A DNA stretch of 8,702 nt. Origin: Verrucomicrobiota bacterium. Its GTDB lineage: Bacteria > Verrucomicrobiota > Verrucomicrobiia > Chthoniobacterales > UBA10450. The translations under genes were made by a program, and so were the position numbers. The notes under the pieces are model-generated. The model was not told the DNA's origin. It searched no databases and was given only the letters and a program-made list of their open reading frames with translations. Within the stretch, counting starts at the first letter, position 1. Every line of letters begins with the position of its first letter. Positions 1-5,639 of this stretch are shown in pieces. Location of the stretch: positions 1 to 8,702 of the forward strand of contig QHQU01000090.1 in assembly GCA_003219925.1 (NCBI GenBank). Direction: 5' to 3'.

Positions 1-1
1 G

Positions 2-997
2 GCAACTTACGGCATCAACGGCTTCGGGCGCATCGGACGCAACGTTCTTCGCGCCATGTCACAAAGCGACGTTAAAAGCGTCCGCGCGATCAATGATCTG
101 ACCGACACCCACACGCTCGCGCATTTGCTGAAATGGGATTCGGTCCACGGGAAATTCGACGGGGAGATCAGTTACGACGAGCAGAACATCATCGTTCGCG
201 GTCACAAGATTCGAATTCTCAAGGAACGCGACCCGGGGAAGTTGCCCTGGAAAGATTTGGGCGTTGAAGTCGTGTTGGAATCGACCGGATTTTTCACCAG
301 CCGGGACAAGGCGGAACTACATATCAAAGCAGGCGCCAAACGCGTGCTCATCAGCGCGCCGGCCAAAAATCCTGATGCCACCATTTGCATCGGGATCAAC
401 GACGACATTTACGATCCGGCCAAAGACACGATCGTTTCCAATGCCAGCTGCACGACGAACTGTCTTGCACCCCTGGCGAAGGTCCTGCACCAGAAATTCG
501 GGGTGCAGCATGGGTTCATGAGCACGATCCACAGCTATACTAACGACCAGCGCATTCTCGATTTTCCACATGAAGATTTACGACGCGCCCGCGCCGCTGC
601 CATTAACATTATTCCGTCGAGCACGGGGGCGGCGAAGGCGATCGGCGAAGTGATTCCAGAATTGAAAGGGAAACTAAACGGCGGCGCCTTTCGTATTCCT
701 ACGCCGGACGGTTCGGTGACTGATTTCACGGCCGTGCTGGAGAAGGATGCGACGGTGGATTCAGTCAACGCGGCATTTAAAGAAGCCGCATCGGACAAGA
801 GCTACAAAGCCGTGCTGGAATACAGCGATGAACCATTGGTCTCACAAGACATCGTGGGCAACCCGCATTCTTGCATTTTCGACAGCAAACTTACGCTGAC
901 GCTCGGCAACCGCTTCGTGAAGGTGGTCGGCTGGTACGACAACGAATGGGGTTACAGCAATCGTTGCGTGGAGTTGCTGCAGATGCTGGGGGCTTGA
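2..997 (+). CDS. gap: Glyceraldehyde-3-phosphate dehydrogenase, type I, 5'-truncated by window edge
   Basis: This enzyme converts glyceraldehyde 3-phosphate, NAD+ and phosphate to 1,3-bisphosphoglycerate in the cytoplasm. The frame is open from base 2, where ATYGINGFGRIGRN forms the N-terminal Rossmann nucleotide-binding loop, so only the start codon and perhaps a residue or two are missing. The first ATG inside the window (base 56) is internal. Visible landmarks are AINDLTD, whose acidic residue fits NAD rather than NADP preference, then SNASCTTNC with the catalytic Cys codon at 449-451, TIHSYTND with the catalytic His, the phosphate-binding SSTGAAKA, and the C-terminal WYDNEWGYSNR. The length (about 331 visible residues) is normal. 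It is the first visible gene of a gap / four-helix-bundle / pgk / tpiA operon, and the next gene starts 53 bp after its stop. Any promoter lies outside the window. The assignment is firm. Confidence 0.97.
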   Translation, partial: ATYGINGFGRIGRNVLRAMSQSDVKSVRAINDLTDTHTLAHLLKWDSVHGKFDGEISYDEQNIIVRGHKIRILKERDPGKLPWKDLGVEVVLESTGFFTSRDKAELHIKAGAKRVLISAPAKNPDATICIGINDDIYDPAKDTIVSNASCTTNCLAPLAKVLHQKFGVQHGFMSTIHSYTNDQRILDFPHEDLRRARAAAINIIPSSTGAAKAIGEVIPELKGKLNGGAFRIPTPDGSVTDFTAVLEKDATVDSVNAAFKEAASDKSYKAVLEYSDEPLVSQDIVGNPHSCIFDSKLTLTLGNRFVKVVGWYDNEWGYSNRCVELLQMLGA

Positions 998-1004
998 GCA
1001 CTCT

Positions 1005-1036
1005 CATAATCGTGCTCGTGCTCCTGCTCGTGATCG
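1005..1036. repeat. Left arm of hexamer-based inverted repeat flanking the four-helix-bundle gene
   Basis: The gap-side spacer holds tandem hexamers of the type CGTGCT/CCTGCT/CGTGAT. Bases 1014-1036 are the reverse complement of 1464-1486 at 21 of 23 positions. In other registers 1007-1018 matches 1452-1463 exactly, and 1021-1036 matches 1476-1491 at 15 of 16. Read on the minus strand, this spacer would encode DHEQEHEHDYE, almost the same peptide as the tail of the gene to its right. It is therefore an inverted copy of the tail-coding sequence. A small hairpin is also possible between 996-1001 (GAGCAC) and 1012-1017 (GTGCTC). The origin could be a mobile-element end, a rearrangement remnant or an RNA structure; the sequence alone does not decide. 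Confidence 0.8.
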
Positions 1037-1050
1037 ACTCTGGTTGAAAA

Positions 1051-1503
1051 ATGAAAATCCATTTTGATCACGAAAAGCTGGATGTTTACCGGGAAGCCAT
1101 CAATTTTTGCGGCTGGGTTGGCGAATTTCTCGCATCGATTTCGGCCAAGGCGGCGGCGAAAGACCAACTTGATCGCGCATCAACCAGCATCCCCTTAAAT
1201 ATCGCGGAAGGTAATGGGAAGTTCTCGGCCAGAGATCGCGCGCGTTTCTTTGAGATGGCGCGCGGATCGGCATTGGAATGTGCGGCCTGCCTCGACGTTT
1301 TAATCGTGCGCAAACTTGCGAAAGAAGAACCACTGGTGGCACAGAAGGAGCGCCTCGTTAGGATTGTGGAAATGCTTGTCGGCCTGCTGCGTAGGTTCTC
1401 TGATCGCGCAGATGTTTTGCGCGAGGAAGCGCCGGATTATCTATCCGAAACCGAGCACGATTACGATTACGAGCACGAGCACGAGCAGGAGGGGAAGGGG
1501 TGA
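1051..1503 (+). CDS. Four-helix bundle protein (23S rRNA intervening-sequence protein family)
   Basis: This 150-residue protein belongs to the S23/IVP four-helix-bundle family, first known from ORFs inside 23S rRNA intervening sequences (for example Leptospira) and also found as stand-alone genes. Its molecular function is not established. The family signature is clear: HEKLDVYREAINFC in helix 1, then STSIPLNIAEGNGK, then RARFFEMARGSALECAACLDVL in helices 2-3, and a last amphipathic helix around LVRIVEMLVGLLRRF. The core ends near residue 128. A low-complexity tail of about 20 residues follows (ETEHDYDYEHEHEQEGKG), built from six hexanucleotide repeats. An in-frame TGA at 1045-1047 makes ATG 1051 the first possible ATG, and no good Shine-Dalgarno precedes it. 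Its stop overlaps the pgk start (GTGA). It is out of place in a glycolytic operon and is bracketed by inverted repeats, suggesting insertion. It is not inside an rRNA gene here. Confidence 0.9.
   Translation: MKIHFDHEKLDVYREAINFCGWVGEFLASISAKAAAKDQLDRASTSIPLNIAEGNGKFSARDRARFFEMARGSALECAACLDVLIVRKLAKEEPLVAQKERLVRIVEMLVGLLRRFSDRADVLREEAPDYLSETEHDYDYEHEHEQEGKG
1453..1488 (+). repeat. Tandem hexamer repeat encoding the acidic/His/Tyr tail; right arm of the inverted repeat
   Basis: There are six consecutive in-frame hexamers: GAGCAC, GATTAC, GATTAC, GAGCAC, GAGCAC, GAGCAG. They encode EH-DY-DY-EH-EH-EQ at the C terminus of the four-helix-bundle protein. Bases 1464-1486 are complementary to the spacer upstream of that gene at 21 of 23 positions, so the gene is enclosed by opposing arms about 430 bp apart. 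The repeat runs directly into the pgk ribosome-binding site. Confidence 0.85.
1487..1492 (+). promoter_or_regulatory. Shine-Dalgarno (AGGAGG) for pgk inside the upstream gene's tail
   Basis: AGGAGG lies 7 bases before the GTG at 1500 and supports that start for pgk. It is the last part of the upstream coding tail and directly abuts the hexamer repeat. One register of the inverted repeat (1480-1491 with 1021-1032, 12 of 12) would pair most of the Shine-Dalgarno with the spacer before the four-helix-bundle gene. Translation of that gene could therefore influence pgk initiation. The pairing is visible in the sequence; the regulatory effect is inference. Confidence 0.75.
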
Positions 1504-2708
1504 AATTAACCCTGCGCGATCTTGAGGTTCGCGGAAACCGCGTTCTGGTACGCGTCGATTTCAACGTGCCGGTGGAGGAGCGCGACGGTAAAATTGTGAT
1601 CACGGACGATACCCGGATCCGCGCCTCGCTGCCGACGATCAATTGGCTGCGCGAGCATGGCGCGAAAACGATTTTGATGTCGCATTTTGGCCGGCCAAAA
1701 GCCAAACGAGTCGACAAGTACACCCTGCGACCGGTGGCTGATTATTTGCATACGCTGATTAATCAGCCGGTAATTTTCAGTCACGACACCATCGGCGAGG
1801 TGCCGGGAAAAATTGTGGCGCACATGCAGGAGGGCGACGTGGCGCTGCTGGAGAACCTGCGTTTTCATCCGGGGGAAGAAGCGAACGATCCAAAATTTTC
1901 CGAGGCGCTGGCAAGGCTCGGCGATCTTTATGTGAACGACGCCTTCGGCGCGGCGCATCGCGCGCACGCCAGTATCGCGGGGATCACCAAGTTTGTCCAA
2001 AAGTCAGCGATGGGTTTGCTGATGGAAAAAGAGCTTCACTATTTACACGAGGAACTAGATCACCCGGGTAAACCATTCGTCGTTATCATGGGCGGAGCGA
2101 AGGTGTCGGATAAAATTGGAGTGCTGAAGGCACTGATGGAAAAGGCCGACACGATTTTGATTTGCGGCGCGATGGCGAACACGTTTTTCAAGGCGCAGGG
2201 AATTCCAATTGGGGCAAGCCGGGTTGAGGCCGACAAAATTGATCTGGCCAACGAACTACTCGCACTCGCAAAAAAGCGCGACGTAAAACTGGTGTTACCT
2301 GTTGACGCCATCATTGCGCAGGAAGTTCGCGCGGGCGCGCCCAGCCGGGAATCGGGCCGGCTGACGCCCGATCACGGGATTCCCGATGGCTGGCAAAATC
2401 TCGATGCCGGGCCGGAAACGATCGCGCTCTTCGAAGGCGAGATCGCGATAGCGAAAACAATTTTATGGAATGGGCCGCTCGGCGTTTTTGAAATTCCCGA
2501 CTTCGCCAAGGGCACTTTCGCGATCGCACGCGCGCTGGCGCGATCGAATGCAACAACGATTATCGGCGGTGGCGACTCGGTGACCGCGGTCAAGCAAGCG
2601 GGTGTGGCTGATAAAATGACATTCATTTCTACCGGCGGCGGCGCGACGCTCGAATTGTTGGAAGGAAAGGAATTGCCGGGGGTGGCGGCGCTGACGGACA
2701 AAAGTTAA
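1500..2708 (+). CDS. pgk: Phosphoglycerate kinase
   Basis: This kinase transfers the acyl phosphate of 1,3-bisphosphoglycerate to ADP, giving ATP and 3-phosphoglycerate, the step directly after Gap. The 402 residues span both domains. The N-terminal 3-PG site shows VDFNVPV (D20, N22), R39 in DDTRIR, SHFGRPK (H62, R65), LENLRFHPGEE (R121) and NDAFGAAHRAHAS (R154). The hinge and nucleotide domain show GGAKVSDKIGVL (K201), ILWNGPLGVFE, GGGDS at about 357-360 and ISTGGGA near 380. GTG at 1500 is chosen because AGGAGG precedes it and KLTLRDLEVRGNRVLVRVDFN is the usual N terminus. The start overlaps the stop of the four-helix-bundle gene by GTGA, implying translational coupling. Length and motifs are normal, so the enzyme should be functional. 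Confidence 0.98.
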   Translation: MKLTLRDLEVRGNRVLVRVDFNVPVEERDGKIVITDDTRIRASLPTINWLREHGAKTILMSHFGRPKAKRVDKYTLRPVADYLHTLINQPVIFSHDTIGEVPGKIVAHMQEGDVALLENLRFHPGEEANDPKFSEALARLGDLYVNDAFGAAHRAHASIAGITKFVQKSAMGLLMEKELHYLHEELDHPGKPFVVIMGGAKVSDKIGVLKALMEKADTILICGAMANTFFKAQGIPIGASRVEADKIDLANELLALAKKRDVKLVLPVDAIIAQEVRAGAPSRESGRLTPDHGIPDGWQNLDAGPETIALFEGEIAIAKTILWNGPLGVFEIPDFAKGTFAIARALARSNATTIIGGGDSVTAVKQAGVADKMTFISTGGGATLELLEGKELPGVAALTDKS

Positions 2709-2713
2709 CCCAT

Positions 2714-2798
2714 GTCATCTCGAGCGATAGCCGAGGGATCTTGAGAAAGTTACCTTTAAGCTTGCGCAACGGAATCCCTCGGCTGCGCTCGGGATGAC
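2714..2798. repeat. REP/MITE-like imperfect palindrome between pgk and tpiA (copy 1)
   Basis: The left arm (2714-2741, core GAGCGATAGCCGAGGGAT) and right arm (2771-2798, core ATCCCTCGGCTGCGCTC) are inverted copies with about three substitutions and one indel, around a loop of about 29 bases. It occupies most of the 102-bp pgk-tpiA spacer, so it is transcribed within the operon and would form a long stem-loop in the mRNA. Similar GTCATCCCGAGCG-AGCCGAGGGATCT palindromes are familiar as dispersed intergenic repeats in several environmental phyla. No transposase is present. Without a U-tract after the stem it is a poor intrinsic terminator, but it could set relative mRNA stability of the two genes. 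Confidence 0.85.
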
Positions 2799-2810
2799 GA
2801 TAAAAGACTT

Positions 2811-3575
2811 ATGAGAAAAAAAATCGTCGCTGCTAACTGGAAGATGAACATGCTGCAGACTGAGGCCGCTGAGTTCGTCAAAGATTTGTTGCTCGAAATT
2901 GGCGACATGTCGGCGGTCGAAGTGGTGATCGTGCCACCATTTACCGCCATTGCCAAGGTGGTGGAATCGCTGGACAAGGCGCAGAACATCAAAGTTGGCG
3001 CGCAAAACATGCATTGGGAACACAGCGGCGCGTTTACCGGCGAAATTTCCGCGGCGATGTTGCGCGATCTCTTTGTTCGTTACGTCGTGCTGGGTCACAG
3101 CGAGCGGCGGCAGATGTTTCACGAGACCGACGAAATTGTGAATCGAAAGGTACGGGCTGCGATAGAAGCGACGTTGCGCCCGATTGTTTGTGTCGGTGAA
3201 ACGCTAGAGCAGCGCGAGCGAGGCAGTGTGGAAAAAATTTTGTCGTTGCAACTGCACGGCAGCCTCGCCGGAGTCAGCAGCAAAGATCTCCACGAAGCTG
3301 TCATCGCCTACGAGCCGGTCTGGGCTATCGGCACCGGCCGTAATGCTACACCCGAGCAGGCGCAGGAAGCACACGCATTTATTCGCGAAACGCTTACGAA
3401 GTTGTCGGACGCGACGACGGCCGATCGCGTTCGGATCCAATATGGCGGCAGCGTGAAACCGGAAAATGCGGGCGCGCTGATGTCGCAACCGGATATTGAT
3501 GGGGCGCTGGTCGGCGGCGCCAGCCTCGATCCCCGCAGCTTCGCCCAAATTGTGCAGGCCGCCGCTAAAGAGTAA
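2811..3575 (+). CDS. tpiA: Triosephosphate isomerase
   Basis: This enzyme interconverts dihydroxyacetone phosphate and glyceraldehyde 3-phosphate, supplying the substrate of the Gap enzyme encoded upstream. The 254 residues give a complete TIM barrel. N9 and K11 lie in AANWKMN, the electrophilic H96 in VVLGHSERR, the catalytic base E168 in AYEPVWAIGTG (with loop 6 following), and the phosphate-binding loops are YGGSVKPENA (211-220) and ALVGGASLD. ATG 2811 gives the standard MRKKIVAANWKMN start. The Shine-Dalgarno is weak, and the upstream spacer is filled by a palindromic repeat. It is the last gene of the glycolytic run. The secG that often follows tpiA in bacteria is absent, and a decayed gene converges 5 bp after the stop codon. 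Confidence 0.98.
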   Translation: MRKKIVAANWKMNMLQTEAAEFVKDLLLEIGDMSAVEVVIVPPFTAIAKVVESLDKAQNIKVGAQNMHWEHSGAFTGEISAAMLRDLFVRYVVLGHSERRQMFHETDEIVNRKVRAAIEATLRPIVCVGETLEQRERGSVEKILSLQLHGSLAGVSSKDLHEAVIAYEPVWAIGTGRNATPEQAQEAHAFIRETLTKLSDATTADRVRIQYGGSVKPENAGALMSQPDIDGALVGGASLDPRSFAQIVQAAAKE

Positions 3576-3580
3576 TTATC

Positions 3581-4044
3581 CTATTGCGGATAGATCTCGA
3601 GTAAGGCGAGCCCGGTAGGCATTGCCCCAACTCCCCGGACAATGGCAGTGTAATTCCCCATTGGGAGGGTGAGCAAGACGGCGGGTTCGGCTGAATCGAC
3701 CGTGCCGATAAATCCGCCGCCTTGCATGACGTCGCGTCGGTCGCGAAATACCGCCCGAAATTTGCGTAGTTCAGAAAATTGCCAACCGTGACTGGTTTGT
3801 ACTGCCCGTCGAGCGCAATAGTGAAGATGCCCGTGCTTGAGGGAAGCGACACGCCCTGCTGCACCGCATTCGACGCGTCCGGATCGGAAAACGCCGTGGT
3901 GAGATCAATCGAGCGCGCCGGCCCGCCAGCAAAAACCGTGAATGGCGCAATCGGGGGTCGTAACCACCGGTGCAACGTTTTGTGCTGAGCCGTTACGGAA
4001 ATCGCCAAGCAATAGGAAATTGCCAGCGCCAGCTTTCTCGTCAT
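3581..4044 (-). pseudogene. Decayed secreted cyclophilin-like (peptidyl-prolyl isomerase) protein
   Basis: The ATG at 4044 opens a 159-codon frame. It has a signal-peptide-like start (MTRKLALAISYCLAISVTAQ) and a segment resembling the N terminus of secreted cyclophilin-type isomerases (IDLTTAFSDPDASNAVQ, GIFTIALDGQYKPVTVGNFL, NYANFGRYFATD). After that the frame turns to nonsense. In another frame from about 3730 the family text resumes as VMQGGGFIGTVDSAEPA, then LPMGNYTAIVRGVG, TGLALLEIYPQ and a TAG at 3581-3583. An earlier patch (about 3953-3982) also reads sensibly only in a shifted frame (QNVAPVVTTP instead of HKTLHRWLRPP), a compensating double frameshift. Most of the isomerase core between FLNYANFGRYF and the C-terminal tail is missing. 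These are at least three frame disruptions plus deletions, so this is a genuine relic rather than one sequencing error. Confidence 0.75.
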
Positions 4045-4111
4045 AGGAAGGTTTGCTTAACCCAAGATCCCTTCAGGCAAGCGATGCCGGCGCCTTATTC
4101 TAAGCACACTG

Positions 4112-4190
4112 GTCATCGCGAGCGAGGGTCGAGGATCCTGCTGCGAAACTTTAAGACTTCCACGGAATTCCTCGGACCGAACCGGACTGG
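4112..4190. repeat. Diverged second copy of the pgk-tpiA palindrome (copy 2)
   Basis: The left arm begins GTCATCGCGAGCGAGGGTCG and matches copy 1's GTCATCTCGAGCGATAGCCG with scattered changes. The loop keeps GAAAC-TTTAAG, comparable to AAAGTTACCTTTAAG in copy 1. The right arm CACGGAATTCCTCGG parallels AACGGAATCCCTCGG. The two arms of this copy no longer pair well, so it looks like an old, decayed copy. It lies upstream of the pseudogene, between two minus-strand genes. Confidence 0.65.
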
Positions 4191-4211
4191 CTTTTTCGAT
4201 CGGGATGAGGT

Positions 4212-4280
4212 TGTGGCTGCCGCCGCTATCGGCGGCAGAGGTTTGGTAATTCTGCCCCGAAAGCTTTCGGGGCAGCTACA
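4212..4280. repeat. Double-hairpin repeat downstream of the LolA-like gene; possible transcription end
   Basis: Two strong hairpins sit side by side. The first (4217-4238) pairs CTGCCGCCG with CGGCGGCAG around a CTAT loop. The second (4252-4275) is a perfect 24-bp palindrome whose half is CTGCCCCGAAAG. Outer segments TGTGGCTGCC (4212-4221) and GGCAGCTACA (4271-4280) are also complementary at 9 of 10, so the block could fold as a branched, cloverleaf-like unit, as in paired REP elements. It begins 3 bp after the stop of the minus-strand LolA-like gene. It may end or protect that transcript, although there is no T-tract for a classical Rho-independent terminator. Confidence 0.75.
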
Positions 4281-4283
4281 AAG

Positions 4284-4946
4284 TCATTTGTTTATCTCTA
4301 AATAAGTTCGCGCGGTGACACGGCCTGACTGCGGATCAATCCTCTCCACGCGCATTTGTTTCAGATACCAGCGGTTTTCGATTTTTTGCGCGGAAACGAC
4401 TTCGAAGCGTTTGATCATTTTTCCGGCAGAATCATAACCCTCCATTCGCATGAGGGCGCCGTTGTCCTTGTCGACCCACAACAGAATCGAGCCGTATTGC
4501 GAGTCGCCGCCGGGCGCCTGCAATTGTATTTTCCAGCAGTTGCGAGTGCGGATAAAATCGGCGCCGATGACGTGTGCGTTCGGCCAGTAAAGAAATTTCA
4601 GCGCCAGATCTTCGTAGGTGATGGCTACGCCGCGCACCGGCTCGTTCAACTGTGTAATCTTTTCCGAACCGCTGCGTTTGATTTCATCCAGGCGTGAATC
4701 ATTAATTCCGATTCGCACCTGCAAGGTCTCATCAGGATTAGTAAAGATATAACGAACAACCGGCCCGTTTTGCACGAGATGAAAGGGCACAATCTTTGCC
4801 TCCTGCCGTAGTTGCCCGCGCAAATCGATCTCCTGCTGCGATTGACGCAGGCGCACATTGGCCAGTAATTCGGTGGCATCGGGAAAACGTTGCGCCGCCG
4901 CAACAGCCGGCAAAAGCAGGGTGACTACGAGAGCCGCTTGTTTCAT
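4284..4946 (-). CDS. Secreted LolA-like protein (outer-membrane lipoprotein-sorting family)
   Basis: This is a predicted periplasmic or cell-envelope protein of 220 residues. I prefer ATG 4946 over the ATG at 5009 because it gives a textbook signal peptide, MKQAALVVTLLLPAVAAA, with cleavage near residue 18-19. The longer start would put 21 charged residues before it and would overlap the divergent gene. The mature part resembles the LolA-like beta-sheet domain of proteins annotated as outer membrane lipoprotein-sorting proteins. It shows TYEDLALKFLYWPN, then NCWKIQLQAPGGDSQYGSILLWVDKDNG, MRMEGYDSAGKMIKRFEV and a C-terminal KQMRVERIDPQSGRVT. Such domains are thought to bind lipid or lipoprotein in a hydrophobic half-barrel, but the ligand here is unknown. 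It is transcribed away from the PAP2 operon. Family assignment is moderate, function uncertain. Confidence 0.75.
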   Translation of the reverse strand: MKQAALVVTLLLPAVAAAQRFPDATELLANVRLRQSQQEIDLRGQLRQEAKIVPFHLVQNGPVVRYIFTNPDETLQVRIGINDSRLDEIKRSGSEKITQLNEPVRGVAITYEDLALKFLYWPNAHVIGADFIRTRNCWKIQLQAPGGDSQYGSILLWVDKDNGALMRMEGYDSAGKMIKRFEVVSAQKIENRWYLKQMRVERIDPQSGRVTARTYLEINK

Positions 4947-4988
4947 TCGTCTTGCGCTTTTATTCTCGGTCCTTGGCGGCGCGAGCGA
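4947..4988. promoter_or_regulatory. 42-bp divergent intergenic region
   Basis: This is the only space between the starts of the LolA-like gene (-) and the PAP2 gene (+), so promoters for both must overlap it or lie within the opposing coding sequences. I see no convincing -35/-10 pair and no strong Shine-Dalgarno on the plus side. On the minus side AAGACG before ATG 4946 is a weak candidate. The layout suggests shared control of the two envelope genes, but this is inferred from geometry only. Confidence 0.35.
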
Positions 4989-5639
4989 ATGGACGAAAAG
5001 ATTTTTCATTTAATTAACGAGCAATGGACGAACCCTGCGTTCGATTTGTTCATGCCGCTCATTAGTTACGCCGAAATCTGGACGCCATTCTTTCTCATCG
5101 TAGCCGTCGCGCTCCTCATCTTCGGCGGTTTTCGCGGCCGTGCATTCGTCTTTTGTACCGCGCTCACGCTCGGTCTCTCCAATGTTGCGGTTGATCCGCT
5201 TAAACACGCTATCGGACGGCCGCGCCCGAAACAGGTGCAAACCGTGCGCATGATCGAGCTGGAAAAAACGCGGCCCATGATTCTGACCATTTTGAAGAAA
5301 CCGCACGTCCGTGTTTCAACCGCAACCGAACGCGCCCGCTCCGGCGCTTCCTTTCCATCGGGCCATACCAATAACAACACCCTTATCGCGATTTGCTGCA
5401 CGATTTTTTATCGGCGCTGGGGAAAATTCTATTGGATCATCGCTGCGGCCGTGGCCTATTCGCGAATCTATCTCGGCGCGCATTGGCCGAGCGACGTCGT
5501 CGCTACTTTTTTTCTCGCCGCCGGGGAAACGTTGCTCATTCTCGGCTTTTGCGAATTATTCTGGCAAAAAATCATCTCCCCTCGGCTTCCTGAAGTCGCT
5601 GCCCGCCATCCGCGGCTAATCCCCGTTTCGCCATCGTGA
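4989..5639 (+). CDS. PAP2-family membrane lipid phosphatase
   Basis: This is a predicted 216-residue integral inner-membrane phosphatase of the type-2 phosphatidic acid phosphatase family. All three catalytic motifs are present: KHAIGRPRP (K72, R79, P80) for KX6RP, SFPSGHT (121-127) for PSGH, and SRIYLGAHWPSD (158-169) with H165 and D169 for SRX5HX3D. Hydrophobic helices lie near residues 31-47, 52-69, 129-140, 146-158 and 171-190. ATG 4989 gives MDEKIFHLINEQWTNP, the usual short amphipathic start. The family removes phosphate from lipid phosphates or diphosphates such as undecaprenyl diphosphate or lipid A. With two glycosyltransferase genes directly downstream, a role in recycling or trimming a polyprenyl-phosphate carrier is plausible but unproven. 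Its TGA overlaps the next gene's GTG, implying co-translation. Confidence 0.9.
   Translation: MDEKIFHLINEQWTNPAFDLFMPLISYAEIWTPFFLIVAVALLIFGGFRGRAFVFCTALTLGLSNVAVDPLKHAIGRPRPKQVQTVRMIELEKTRPMILTILKKPHVRVSTATERARSGASFPSGHTNNNTLIAICCTIFYRRWGKFYWIIAAAVAYSRIYLGAHWPSDVVATFFLAAGETLLILGFCELFWQKIISPRLPEVAARHPRLIPVSPS

Noticed and set aside
952..1167. Minus-strand frame reading DHEQEHEHDYES across the gap/four-helix-bundle junction
   Set aside because: It overlaps gap and the four-helix-bundle gene, has no family resemblance, and is explained by the inverted hexamer repeat.
1453..1488. CRISPR-like or VNTR array
   Set aside because: The units are contiguous 6-bp repeats with no spacers; this is a coding microsatellite.
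1051..1503. Avd-type accessory protein of a diversity-generating retroelement
   Set aside because: Avd is also a four-helix bundle, but there is no reverse transcriptase and no template/variable repeat pair in the window, and the NIAEGNGK...ARGSALE text fits the IVP family.
1051..1503. 23S rRNA intervening sequence
   Set aside because: The flanks are protein-coding gap and pgk genes, not rRNA.
1358..1723. 121-codon minus-strand frame across the pgk start
   Set aside because: Antisense shadow of the four-helix-bundle and pgk genes; Arg/Ser-rich with no recognisable domain.
4890..4988. Longer N terminus for the PAP2 protein starting at 4890
   Set aside because: It would overlap the signal-peptide region of the divergent LolA-like gene and add 33 unconserved residues before the natural MDEKIF start.
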